Source: Lobulomyces angularis (taxonomy: Eukaryota > Chytridiomycota > Chytridiomycetes > Lobulomycetales > Lobulomycetaceae). Taken from it: a stretch of 64,000 bases of DNA. The notes under the pieces were generated by a model. It had not been told where the DNA came from. It saw nothing but the letters and a program-made list of their open reading frames with translations, and did no database searches. The stretch is taken from assembly GCA_027604685.1 (NCBI GenBank), contig JADHYX010000015.1, positions 57,746 through 121,745 of the forward strand. Direction: 5' to 3'. Within the stretch, counting starts at the first letter, position 1; each line of letters starts with the position of its first letter. Positions 34,698 through 46,400 of this stretch are shown piece by piece. Made by a program: the position numbers and the translations under genes.

Positions 34698-35561
34698 TTA
34701 CTGAACAATACATGCTTCATCGTATTCATCTTCATTCACGCTATAGTTTACTTTCTCTTCCTTCCTGGGTTTTCTTGGCTTGGACCTTTCCAAATTCTGC
34801 AAATAAAAAACTTTTGTTGTCTAAATTAGAATAAAAAAAATATACCATTCCAATCTTGTTTTGCATTCCAAAATCTAAGCCACCTTTTAACCTTAGCATT
34901 TTAGTGAGCAGAGTATTAAAAGCTTCATCTATTCCAGAACCTAAAAAATCAATTTCAATTTTTTTTTTTTTTCACCAGTCAACGCCGAAACATTAAAAAA
35001 ATGAGTAATTCCATATTCCAGAGATATTTTTTTTAACATTTTTAATTCATGTGTAGAAGATTCCCCTAAGTCAGCTAAAAAAAATTAATAATTTATCGAT
35101 AACGAAATACTTTTATTTCCTAAAACGCAAATTAATGGTGCATTTATATTGAAGGAGTTTGAATTAGAATTTTTGGGTAAAAAAACTGTTTGTATCTTTT
35201 TTAGCCAAACTTCCAGATTAGAAATTGAACTCAGATTAGTTAGATCAAATACTAAAATAATTAAAATAGTTTTAAATAACAACTGGTCCAAGTTTTTATC
35301 ATGTGATCCATTTGTATCAAAAATTTCTATGTTCACTTCCTTGTCATCTAAAATTTGTTTTAGAAGACCAAGATAATTTAACCAATTCATACTTTTAGTA
35401 ACAGATTTTTTATATACATGTAGGCCAAATGTAGAATGAGCATTTTCATCTTTAACTACTTTTTGTTCATTGACCAAGAATTTGCAGATGGATGTTTTTC
35501 CAACATTGTGGTCACCTAAAATACACACTTTTAAAGATATTTTCTCAATTTCATTCTCCAT
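34698..35561 (-). CDS. Rab-like small GTPase (RABL3-like)
   Basis: MENEIEKISLKVCILGDHNV, then GKTSICKFL: the P-loop is GDHNVGKT. Switch 2 reads IEIFDTNGSHDKN, so the DxxGQ motif lacks the catalytic Gln. Then ILVFDLTNLSSISNLEVWLK, and, after splicing a GTATTT...TTTTAG intron, GNKTDLGESS (NKxD) and FNVSALTG (SAx). The FDLTNxSSxxNLxxWL segment and the DxxGS form fit RABL3 better than canonical Rabs; IFT27/RABL4 is the alternative. The tail (GGLDFGMQNKIGM; LERSKPRKPRKEEKVNYSVN) has no prenylation cysteine pair near the end (ends DEACIVQ). About 250 aa, five exons, stop at 34698. It is head-to-head with ARL8, 197 bases between starts. Confidence 0.7.
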
Positions 35562-35758
35562 CTCTGCTATTTCTCCTTTTTATACTTTTTATTGTGAATT
35601 TAATGCTACAATATTACTAAAAAAAGGATTATGTAAAAGACCTTAAAAAAATGGCTACATTCAAATTTTTTGCCACAACCATAAAAATTTGAAAGTTGAT
35701 AAAGTAAATATAATACTAGAAAAACAAATTTAATTTACCATTTTTTGGTAGTATTGTA

Positions 35759-36573
35759 ATGGCAAGTTATTGGGAATCTTTTATTTCTTGGCTACGAAGT
35801 TTATTTTTTAAGCAGGAAATGGAATTGACTTTAGGTAATACCCATCTTTCGTATTAATGTTTTATAGTCGGACTGCAAAATTCTGGAAAAACCACAATCG
35901 TTAACGTTATCGCTGTAATATTGCTCTATTGTTGCAACAAATTGTGTTTATTATTTTTTTTTTTTTAGAATGGACAATATCAAGAAGATATGATCCCTAC
36001 TGTTGGTTTTAACATGAGGAAAGTTACTAAAGGTTGATTAAAAGCATTTTTAGTTTCTTTTAAAACTTGCTTTCTAGGTTCTGTCGTCATAAAATTATGG
36101 GATTTAGGGGGACAGCCGCGCTTTAGAAGTATGTGGGAAAGATATTGCAGAGGTGTAAATGCTATTGTGTAAGGGTTATCACTGAGTTAATTCATTGGCA
36201 TTTTATGTATTAGGTTTGTTGTGGATTCGGCTGATTCCCAACATTTTCAAGCTGCGAAAAGTGAGTTGCAACAGTTACTAGAAAAATCGCAATTGCGATC
36301 AATTCCCATTTTAATTCTCGGAAATAAAAACGATCTGGAAGGTGCACTGACGGTAGACCAGTTGATTGAAGAATTGTGAGAATAAATACCTTTTGTTAAA
36401 GTAAATTTTTTTAGTGATTTGAAATCAATTGTCGATCGAGAGGTTTCATGCTATTCCATTTCTGCGAAGAATAATGTTAATATCGATATAACTTTACAGT
36501 GGTAATTTTAAACTTTGGATATTGCATATCTCAGATGTACTTTTTTTTTAGGCTCCTAAAGCATGCGAAATGA
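35759..36573 (+). CDS. ARL8: ARL8 small GTPase
   Basis: [20 protein letters not shown] is the ARL8-type amphipathic N-terminus (no N-myristoylation glycine; the family is N-acetylated). Spliced exons give [97 protein letters not shown] and [20 protein letters not shown], ending LLKHAK. All G motifs are intact (GxxxSGKT, PTVGFN, WDLGGQ, NKxD, SAK). ARL8 sits on lysosome/vacuole membranes and directs their movement and fusion. About 185 aa, six introns, complete. Confidence 0.96.
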
Positions 36574-36990
36574 AATGGGTTAAGTTAACCTTCACATTAT
36601 TCTTTATACATAACCTTTAATTATTAAATAATATATGATTTATTTTAAAAAGCAGTATTTCTTATTTTTAAAATGAGGAAACTTTTATGGATACTTTTTT
36701 GTTAGTATGTAACAAAAAAAGTTGTCAATTTCGATTGTAAATGTGTAATTAAAATATTCACAAGTAAGAAGCTGTGATAAAAGAACTTAACTCAAAAACA
36801 ATAAAATGACAATTTTTTTGAAGTTTTTTTTAAAACTACACATATTAAAGATTTTATACTTTTGAAAAAAACTATTCGTATTTTACATTAATTACAATCT
36901 GCACAAAATGTGCAAAAAGTTAATAGTAAGTAAAATAAAAAAATTAAAAACATATACCTTGCTGATGTTACACAAACAATAATTCACAAA
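36574..36990. other. Spacer between ARL8 and eS25
   Basis: 417 AT-rich bases with no reading frame; holds the ARL8 3' end and the eS25 promoter. Confidence 0.6.
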
Positions 36991-37716
36991 ATGGTTCGTA
37001 AACTTTTCCCTTAATCTGAGCGCTGAGTTTCATCTATTTAGATTAACATATTACGTAGAATGTATTAAATCACTCAACTTCAGGATTCATTTATTTTTTA
37101 TATAAAAACACTTTTTTTTGAGATCGGATGGGAAGAATAAAAAAACCAATCATATTTTTTTTAACTTGTTTTCACCTTCTGAATCAACAATATCAAATTT
37201 GTCTGTATTTAGTTTTTACCTTATTTCAATGATTCAATTTTATTACTTTTTATACACTTCTAATTTTATTTATTTCAGGCAAAAGCTCAACAAGCTAAAA
37301 CCGCTAAACCTAGCGGCAAAAATAAGAAAAAGAAGTGGTCCAAAGGAAAAGTTAAGGATAAAGCAAACAATGCTGTAGTTTTTGATAAAGCAACCTATGA
37401 CAGAATGTTGAAGGAAGTACCAACATATAAGTTAGTCACCCCTTCTGTTTTGGTTGATAGATTAAGAGTTAATGGAAGTTTGGCGAGAGCAGCGATCAAA
37501 GACTTAGAATCAAAAGGTTTAATTAGATTAGTCAGTGCCCATGGAAGTCAATTAATTTACACAAGGTCTACAAAAGTAAGTTTAAAATTTTGTAATAGAT
37601 TTTTACTAAACCTTTAATTTTAGGCTGAAGATGAGGCAGCTCCAGCAGTAGTGGAAAAAGCAGCAAAGGGTAAAAAATCCAAAAAAGTAGAAGATTTTGA
37701 TGACGACGACGAATAA
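36991..37716 (+). CDS. RPS25: Small-subunit ribosomal protein eS25 (RPS25)
   Basis: Coding exons read [99 protein letters not shown], then a final exon ending [11 protein letters not shown] with TAA at 37714. This is eS25 over its full length: basic N-tail, winged-helix core with TPSVLxxRLxxxGSLAR, and a longer acidic C-tail than usual. The start is inferred as the ATG at 36991: an exon of one codon followed by a 285-base intron (GTTCGT...TTTCAG) gives MAKAQQAK. The same ATG|GT arrangement is clear in NSA2. The ATG at 37128 has no usable donor. Confidence 0.9.
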
Positions 37717-37890
37717 TACAATTAAAAAAAATTAAAAAATTAATCTTTAGATATTATGATAATTTTATTTGTAAAATATACACAATTTTTCATTAAACTC
37801 AATTATCTTTATTTTATGATTAATACGTCGCAAAATGTGTACAGTTAAGACAATAATAATTATATTATTACCCATAAAAGTTTAAAAGCA

Positions 37891-38866
37891 TTAAATATTA
37901 GAACTTAAATATATTATTCCAGGTCCCTCAACTTGGTACATTTCAGTTTGACCAAAACTCCAATTTTTCAGCCTAAAAAAACTGTTAATAGTTAATTCCT
38001 CCCACACAAAGATAAGTAAATTTTTATTCAACGTGAAGAAATTAACTCCAAAATTTTTCAAAACCATCTTAGCAGCCTTTAATCGATCTTTTTTGAACTC
38101 GTCAATAAATTTAAACTGAAACTTTGAATATTTGTGATAAATGACTTTTTTAATAACATTTTTTTGTTTGGGAGTAATTGTTGATTCCCACGCTATTAAG
38201 CATTTAGGATTAACTTCAGCTTTTTCGCCAGGAAACATCTCATATGTAATAAAATTGCCAAAACCGTCTAATGCTACGTTTCCTGAACCAGATAATTGAT
38301 ATGTTAATAACCCATTATTTTGCTAAGTACAAATGTTTTAAAACTACAACTCGTTAAAATAAAGTGCTTACAATTCCCTGACCCTTCAAAGACCTGTTTA
38401 TCACAACGCCGTTGGTCCAGCAAAACAAATTATCTCTTGCTACATTAAATTCTTTTGAACCATCAAGCTTCAGTACTTCAATCATATCTTTTTTACTGCC
38501 GAGAACTAAATGCCCTAGAAAAAAAATTAGGGAACTTAAAATTAATGTTAGCGGTTTACCTTCTTCTACTTTATCTTTTAATTCAATGTTTTGGAAAAAA
38601 AAACTTGTCTTTTTATTATTTAGATATTTGAGTTTAGTTTTAAAACTTGAAAGAAAGCCTTCTGATTCGTTTTGAAGATTTTGTAAAAGATCAACTTTAA
38701 GACTTTTAATTAATTTCTCATTCTGAAAAAACATTATCGAGTCTAACTTACTGTTCAAGTTTGAGCAGTTTTGATTTAAGGTAATCTTCAGCACATTTTC
38801 CTTTAATAATTTGAAGTTATTCAAATTTTTTTCTGCTAAAAGAAAGTTGTGTTTCAATATACTCAT
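37891..38866 (-). CDS. AIM24: AIM24 family mitochondrial protein
   Basis: The beta-rich AIM24 (TRAP-like, DUF124) core is visible across three exons: LTLILSSLIFFLGHLVLGSK, KEFNVARDNLFCWTNGVVIN, GLLTYQLSGSGNVALDGFGN, FITYEMFPGEKAEVNPKCLI, AWESTITPKQK and finally EMYQVEGPGIIYLSSN. The GxGxxxLxxxG, VNPxxLIAWE and GPGxIYL elements are diagnostic. In yeast the protein sits in the mitochondrial inner membrane and supports MICOS. ATG at 38866 is chosen (MSILKHNFLLAEKNLNNFKL); an upstream in-frame ATG would add about 33 Phe/Leu/Tyr-rich residues that look like translated T-rich leader. About 300 aa. Confidence 0.82.
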
Positions 38867-39316
38867 TTTAGAAAAATAATAATAAAATTTAAAGTGTAAA
38901 AATAAATAAAAAGGAATTAAATATAATAAAAACTTAAAAAAAAAAAAAATAGATCTTTGGAATATCAATGTTGCACATACATCTTAAATTATTGGTTTCA
39001 ATGCTAAAATTGGCTCTGTTAAATAATTTTACCTAAAATTAATTTAATACCTGCTGCAACTGCGTTGAGTTATTGTTAACCCTCACTTTAATCGTTGCAT
39101 ATTAGAGGCAGGTTACAAAGAACAAATTGCAAGATAAATAAGAATAAAAATTCTGCATTTAAATGAGTTATTTTTTAGTATTGCTAATTATTGCCAACTA
39201 ACTTTTGTCTTCAGAGGTTAACAGAAAAAGTGTGCTGTTCAATTTATTTGACAACACTTCAAGGATTTATATATATATGCATTAAAAAAATTTTTTTTTG
39301 AAAGATAATTTCATAA
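38867..39316. other. Divergent spacer AIM24/SIL1
   Basis: 450 bases between two divergent starts; AT-rich with no reading frame, holding both promoters. Confidence 0.6.
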
Positions 39317-40734
39317 TGAAACTTTTTACCTTCATTGCATTTTTGAGTATTATAATTTCCTTTGTTTTAAGTCATGAAGACCTAAACTCTATAGTAACTA
39401 ATAATAACGAGTTTATTCCCACTGACGGTAAGGTTAATACAAAAAAAGGTCAATGCTCACCTACCATTTAGAATTTCAAGAAATACTCGATGGCCAGTCA
39501 ATACCCCCAGGGCTCCACGTACAAATGGATATGACAACAGGAAAAAAGTATGCTAAAATACTTCAGGCTGAGTCCGATGCGAACGAAGAGAATGCAGTTG
39601 AACTAAATTTAAACAATAACAACGCAAAACAAATTGTTTTAAGTTCAGGAATTACGGAAGGGGATGGTAATAAGCACAGTGATACAGTTAGAGTTACCAA
39701 AAAAGTCTTGAAAAACGAATCTGCACAATTGAAACCTAAAAAAAATATAAAACATAACTCCAAAGTTGGAACTGTTGAGAGAAATGCTTTTAATGATTTT
39801 GTGGATGGTATTATATTTGTTATTTGATTTTTCAAATAACTTTAATTTTTCAGATTTGCCTACGTTACCAAAGAAGGAATTAATTGAAAAACTTGATAAA
39901 TTAGAGGAAATATTGCACGAAGTTGATTGGGTAACATTTATTTTGTAATTGAATTTATTGAATTACAAGTAGTCATGGGAATTCATAATTACAAAAAATG
40001 GAGTAAACTACATTCTAGAATTGTTGAAACACGATGACTCTGTGGTAAGACAGAAAGCAGCTTTGGTTTTGGGCTCTTGCTTACAGAATAATTATCCTGT
40101 TCAATTGAAGTTATTAAATGAATTTGATCTGTTAAAAAAAATTCTTCACTGTATTTCACTTGAAAATGATACTAAAACTTTAAACAGAATTGTAAGAGTT
40201 TTCATAAAATAAATATAATGCCTTTATTTTTAAGTTATTCACACTGAGCAGTCTACTAAGAAGCTTCCCTGAAGGAATAAAGAACTTGTTCATGGATTTA
40301 AAATTCGAGAATGGAGTTGAGATATTATTAAAAGTTATGGCGGATCCAAATAGATCTGATTTAAATTTGAAAAGGAAGTTTTTAATTTTTTTTAGTGATT
40401 TGTTTGACCGAGAAATGGTACCTACTGAGTTTTTAATTGGTATAATTTTTTTTATTTATTTAATTTTTAATAATTTTTCTAATTAAAAAATTTTTTAGGG
40501 GAGGAAGAGGATGAATATCTAAATAAAAAACAAAACAATTTAGATTACTTTTTAGGTAGCTTTAGGTTAAAGGATTTAGAAGAAGTTTGCTTGATCTGCT
40601 CAAATAACTTAAAAGAAAACAACGAACTAAATTTAGACAGTTACCATTTAGCAGAAAAAATATTACAATTTCAAAATGTGAAATGCGGTGGTTTAAATTT
40701 AAGCATTTATGAGCATTTGAATATAGATGATTAA
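39317..40734 (+). CDS. SIL1: SIL1, ER nucleotide-exchange factor for BiP/Kar2
   Basis: ATG at 39317 gives a clear signal peptide, MKLFTFIAFLSIIISFVLS, followed by HEDLNSIVTNNNEF. After an intron the SIL1 hallmark appears: EFQEILDGQSIPPGLHVQMD, TTGKKYAKI. Armadillo-like helices follow (LPKKELIEKLDKLEEILHEV; LLKHDDSVVRQKAALVLGSC, LQNNYPVQLKLL; NLFMDLKFENGVEILLKVMA) and the protein ends LSIYEHLNIDD with TAA at 40732. SIL1 promotes ADP release from the ER Hsp70; the paralogous cytosolic Fes1 lacks the signal peptide and the WxxIxxGQxxPxGLH segment. About 390 aa with five introns. No KDEL-like tail, but the end is acidic. Confidence 0.88.
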
Positions 40735-41914
40735 TTATATTTTTTAATAACTAATTTCATGATTTTACTTTATTCTTTTTCTTGGTGTGGCGAAGGGAAT
40801 GATTTAAATTTTTTTTTTTTTTTTTTTTTTTTTATAAAATTTTCTAATAAATGTAAGTTATACCCACAAAATAAATATTTGCGAGATTTCATTTTGCAAT
40901 GATGAATACTTTTTCAGACTCTCAAATATGTTGACTGAATTATATTACCAAGATCACTGAGCGCATTACAACATTCTAATTTTAACACAGAATTTTCTTC
41001 AATACTATTTTATTAATTTTTTTTATGATTTATAGCTACATCATTAACGATTGCACTTCATGTCTTGCTTTGATTCGGTGAGTTTTATTAAATTATAATA
41101 TCTTTTTTTTTGTTTTCTATGAGGAATTTTTTTTCCTGAGATTTATGAGGGATATTTAAACTACAATTCTCTGAGAAAAATAATTAATAACTGCTTTTTA
41201 TCATTTATATAATTGTAAATAAAATTAATTTTTTTTTTTAAGTTTGGAGATTCAATTAGGGTTTTCATGGCATAATTTCTGTAGAACCCATTATATGAAA
41301 TAGCAAGGTTGGGGGTTCAATTTTTTATTTCATATAATGGAATTTATGGATTAGGTTAACATTATAACTCAATGATTTTTGTAATTTGCGAATGATACTA
41401 ACGAATTTCTGGACTTTCGCCGGTCTATATAGAAATGTTATGTAAATGATTTCATTTCTTTGCTGAGAGTTGTAACTGAATACTATATAACTGATTGTTG
41501 TTTAATGGACACATGTTTTAAAGGAGAATTCAAATTTTGCTGGTGTGTTCATGTAATAGACTGATAAATGCACTAAATAAAATTTCTTATTTTTTTGGTT
41601 GTGCTTGGGAAATTGGCCCATCTGCACTAGCCAAGTTTTGTTGTTTTGTTGATTTTTTGCAGCAAAGTTTTCAATACTTGAAATTTTTGGTTTTACTGGA
41701 AAAAAGTGGTCATTAACGGAACTTTTTGTAAATTAAAGTGTTATAGATAAAGTCAACATAGTGTTTTTAAAAGTTAAAAATTCATAAAAAATCATAAGTA
41801 TATAATTAATACATTTCCACATTCAATATCTGTTAACAATTAAAAATAAAATAAAATATCCTTAAAATTAAAGGTTTTTCTAATACAAATAAAAAAAAGG
41901 AAAGGCAATAACGT
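40735..41914. other. Convergent spacer with hairpin-forming inverted repeat
   Basis: 1.18 kb between the ends of SIL1 and MMS19. It holds a T tract of over 20 bases near 40810-40833 and a perfect 15-bp inverted repeat at 41288-41340. No coding frame or RNA gene was recognised. Confidence 0.6.
41288..41340. repeat. Perfect 15-bp inverted repeat, 23-base loop
   Basis: CCATTATATGAAATA at 41288-41302 is the exact reverse complement of TATTTCATATAATGG at 41326-41340, with a 23-base spacer containing GGTTGGGGG. A transcript from either strand would fold a strong hairpin. Confidence 0.85.
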
Positions 41915-44900
41915 TTAGTCTTTTGGCCCAGTAAATAAAAACCATTTATTTCTTGTGTTAACGGCACTTTTTCTAACAAGTTTCTTAGGATCATCAATGT
42001 AACTACCTTTTGTATCTTTTAAGGTTTTTAAAACTAACGGTTTATACGGAAAGACTACTGGAAAACTTATAGAATTCGTAAGGTCTCCTAATATATCTAG
42101 CGATAAAACTCTAACAAGCTGCATTTGCCATACATTACGAGATAAATATGTATTAATTTCTATAACATACCATTGTATTTCCGATAGATATATTTTTGAA
42201 ACTACTTAAATCTAATAGAAGAGGGACAATAGTACCAATGTGATCTTCAAAAAACTCTTTCGAACTGGTTGAAATTTGCTTTAATATTCTCAGCGTGGAA
42301 AGTTTCAACTCACCGTCTGGGTAGTTTAAACAGCTTAGTAAAACTGGAAATAGCTAGAAAAAACATTAAATTTCAGGTAGCTTTTATTTTTTAAAGATAT
42401 ATATTTTATTACGGAAGGCAATTCCTTTAGTAACAGGGATCTTGGTATTTTTTGTATAACATTTGATATAGAAGTTAGAAAGTTGCACATTGAGACTAAA
42501 AAAAAAAAATAAAAGTCAAAATAAAATAAAGAAAATTGCAAAACAAGCTACCTTCACTTCCCTTAGAGCCTTTAAACCCGTTTAATAACGGTCCTTTGAC
42601 AAATTTAAAAAATTTCTGTCTGTAAACACTCTATTTATATTAGAGCAGAAGTTAATAAAAAAAAATTTTTATTTTATTTTACCTTTACAAAGGCGCGGCT
42701 TTTTTTTGTTAAAAATCCTGTTTCATCATCAACTAAAATTGAACTAAAAGAATGGGAGGCCAAAACTGAAATTTTGATATCATCATCATTTGAAGATATA
42801 TTTAATAATCTTATCAAATTGTCAACTATTTCGTATCCTAAATTATTTGAAGAAATAACCAAACCTTTAGCAACCTACGCATGAAAACTTTTAGTTTTTA
42901 TTATTTGATTTTAACTCACCCAAGTATATACAGTTAAACAGTTTTTTCGTTTGAAAAATTCTTGACTACTGCAAAATATAATATTTTCTAAATCCTTTAA
43001 TAATAGCAAATCCAAGCAATTAATGTTTTTATTGACAAAATTTGATATCAGTATTGCAATGGATAGGTTTAATGTAGTATTTTTCGTCCTTAAGTTTAAC
43101 TGAAAAAGCTTTTGAACCAAGGATTTTGCATCCATTGGAAGATTTTGCTAACAATAAATATAGTTTAAAAATCAAACACTTTTGAAAACCGCTTACATCA
43201 GGTGGACAAGCAGCAACAGCTGCCGCTAATACAAGTGATGTATCAGATGTAGTGTTAACCTAAATCAGTTGGATATAAAAAAAACTAAAATAAATATTTG
43301 AAAAGAACATTAAAGTGTACAAAAAATGATGAATTCGAATCTTGATTTGTAAAATGGTCAAAGGATGTATTAACAATCTCGTCTCTAACACTGATGGAAA
43401 GCAAAGTTAAAGGAAATTTAAGAAAAACAAGTTTACTTTCTTTCTAAATGGGCATTTAGTTCAATTAATAGCTTAGCAGTCTTCCTTATTACTTTAATGT
43501 TATCAAACGTGTTTTTATCATTTTGAATGCCAGATAAATTGATCAGTCTTAAAAATAAAGAGTTTGAAACACTCTTAATTGCATTTACTTCAGCTTCATT
43601 TGAAATATTGTAAGAAAATTTTTGCACTGACTTGTATATGGAGTCCAAGATTCTTAAATAATAATTTTCAAGTTTTCTTTCAGTTTCTTCGGTGGAGGCG
43701 GATGCTTCGTTAATTTTTGACTCGTTCAATCCTATGATGTGATTAGGAAAAAAACGATATCTAGATATATTTGATTACGTATGAGTTTTTCCATCAATTT
43801 ACTAACTATTATTTCAAATAAAACTGAAATTTCAGAAATTTTTTCCAAGGCGTTAATGATGTTGTCAAAAGTCAGGATCGCATTTTCGAAGTCCGTAAGC
43901 TTTTCTAGTTATTTAAGTACAGTCAGATATAAAAAATATGGATTTAATAAATATAGATACCTGGCAAAATTTCAAATAAGTCAGGAATGGTGATTTCTAA
44001 AAGTATTTCAGGACGATGGATTCCAAATTTTACTAAAGCTTCTAAAGCAGTAGATTCAACATCTTCCAATTCTTCGTTATCACCTTCTTGTTGCATCTTG
44101 GATGTAATAATCGTATTTGATATCATTCGAATTCCCATGGACGTCTGCTACAATTAACTTAAAATTTTTTTATAACATTACCTCTGGTCCGCCCAGTAAC
44201 TGCGAAGTTAGTAAAAATTCGGATAGGCCCATTATTGCTACTATATTTAAAGGTATGTAATTGTCTGACAAGGATTTTCCAAATAACTCAAAAAGACGGT
44301 CTTTATATGGAAGTATTGGATTGAAAGTGTCTTCCTGCTCATCATTATTAACTGAACCATAAATTAATCTCGCCGATTCCACAAGATCAACCAAAACTTG
44401 CAATGAATTTTTTTTTCCAGTTACAACTCGAATATCTAGAAAACTTTTTAAAATAAAAATAATAAAATTAAAGGAATAACCTGAAAAATCTGTCAACAAT
44501 TTAGGCACAACTTCTGCACAAACATAGTTACAAGTGGGCTCTGAGGCACGCGCTACTGAAGCCAAAACTTTTCCGCTTTGTTTTGCCAAAATTGACTCAG
44601 GTAAAGTCAAGTTTTTTAAACATTCCGTAAGTATTAAATTAAGGAATTTTTTAGATGAATCCTCCTGCTTAATAACTGGTACTGTAGAAAGTGCAGCAGA
44701 AATCGACTTTACAGCTGCCAGTGCTAGTTGCTCACAATCATCATTCGTTGAATTAAAAATGCTGTCTTTTAAATGAACCCACAATTCTTCAATGTGTGGA
44801 ATCAAATCTGAAGCATCGTATACTTTTAAGCAAGCAATAAACGCGTCTATAGCATCCATTTTAGCCCCAATAGAAGTTGAGGAAATTTTTTCTAACAATA

Positions 44901-45903
44901 AAGGTAATGCATATGGTGAAAACAAAGGTGAGGCAGAAACACATTCTCTAGTAAATGTTTAATTATTACTTTTTGAGAAATCTGCTACTCACTTTAAAAA
45001 ACATTTTAAATCTTCTGCTGATATCGCATTGGGATCATTTTTTGGTGGTTTAAATGTAATTGGAAAATAACAAAAAAATACATCAAACAAATCTTCTGCA
45101 AATTTTGTAAAGTCAAAGTTAGATGAGATTAGTTTGACAATTTTAAAAGCTTTAATCAAATTCCGAGGGTCTTTTTCTCCCTCCATCACAGTTATATAGC
45201 CTGAAAAAAAAAATTAAAATTAGAAGAGGTGACATGATTACCAAAAATAAAATCATCATTCATATTCATTTTAATAAAATTAGCATTTTCCACCAAAATA
45301 ATTTCAAAAATTTCATAAACTAGCAGTCTGACGGATTGCTGAAAAGATTGAACACTTAATTCAGCAAAAATAGATTTTAAGATATCCAACATTTGATTTT
45401 GTTCTACGACTGTATGCTTCAATATTTCCCGAATACCCTTTAAAATTTCTGCTACACTTGGTTGATCATACAATTTTTCCAAAAAATAGGATAATAAAAC
45501 TTTTATAAAATAAATTTTAGTAGAATCAATTGGTTTTAATACCTTTGCCTTCTGCTTTTGAAAGCGCATCTGTTTTTTCAATGACTGATGAAAGTAAACC
45601 CAAACCTTTGGATCTTACAAAAGGATCTTGACTTGTTAAAGATGGCTCCAAGCTATTAACCAATCTCAGAAAATTAATAGTTCCATTATTTATAGCTCAG
45701 TAAAAAGGTAAAAAGTATAAATTAGTACTTTTCAATTTAGACTTATAAATTAGAGTTGCAGCAAAATTATATTAATTAAACAAAGTTAATTAAAAAAAAT
45801 AAATACCTATGGTAATTTGATCGATTATTTCGATGGAGTCAGTTGATTCTGTTGTTAAATTAAAGAATTTTTTCACTAAACTGGTAACATTTTCTTCATT
45901 CAT
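41915..45903 (-). CDS. MMS19: MMS19, cytosolic Fe-S targeting (CIA) adaptor
   Basis: ATG at 45903 gives MNEENVTSLVKKFFNLTTES. Diagnostic MMS19 blocks follow: DPFVRSKGLGLLSSVIEKTD, MEGEKDPRNLIKAFKIVKLI, DVFFCYFPITFKPPKNDPNA, SAEDLKCFL, LPLLLEKISSTSIGAKMDAI and the C-terminal HEAT block FPYKPLVLKTLKDTKG, DPKKLVRKSAVNTRNKWFLF. EGEKDPRNL and YFPITFxPPxNDP belong to the N-terminal domain, and LVRKxAVxxRxxWFL to the C-terminal domain that binds CIA partners and clients. MMS19 hands Fe-S clusters to DNA polymerases, primase and XPD-type helicases. About 1090 aa in at least 14 exons. The middle, Asn/Ser/Lys-rich HEAT repeats are diverged. A complete ortholog is likely. Confidence 0.9.
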
Positions 45904-46400
45904 ATTTATTAGATTATACTGTGAGTATATTGTGTATTAGCAAAACTAATTTTAGATTAATATCTAATTTTGTTAGGTAGTAATGAAAAGAAGTTTGTTT
46001 AAAATATGCAAAAAAAAAAAAAAAAGAAAAATTTTTACATTTATCACAGAAAAGAACTGTTTTTGACATTGTTATAATGTTATTGTTATTTGGTAAAAAC
46101 TTTCCTTTTATGCATCATTAAAGATTTATGTTTGTAATTTAAGTTATTATGTAAAATAGCAACATTAAAATTAAAAAAATAAGTTAAAAAAAAAAAGAAA
46201 ATAAAAATTTTATCAATAAAATATTGATTTTTGAATAAAATCCCAGTATTGCATTGGATGAAAAAGTATCTTACTTTTTGAAGATTGCTGTTACTGTTGT
46301 AAAATTTTGTACAAAAAAAATTTATATCTACGATTTGATCGTAAAAACTATTCCTCACTTTTCAAATTATTTTAAATTCTCAAACAATATACGATTAAAC
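45904..46400. other. Divergent spacer MMS19/MTD1
   Basis: 497 AT-rich bases between divergent ATGs, including an A run near 46010-46030. No gene seen; open stretches here are K/N/F-rich noise. Confidence 0.6.

Noticed and set aside
37128..37280. ATG at 37128 as the eS25 start
   Set aside because: It would add over 40 hydrophobic residues unlike any eS25 and has no suitable splice donor; ATG at 36991 with immediate intron fits better.
39563..39835. Minus-strand frame antisense to SIL1
   Set aside because: Reverse shadow of the SIL1 coding exon; no independent features.
46086..46358. Minus-strand frame between MMS19 and MTD1
   Set aside because: Asn/Phe/Lys/Ile-rich noise from an AT-rich divergent promoter region.
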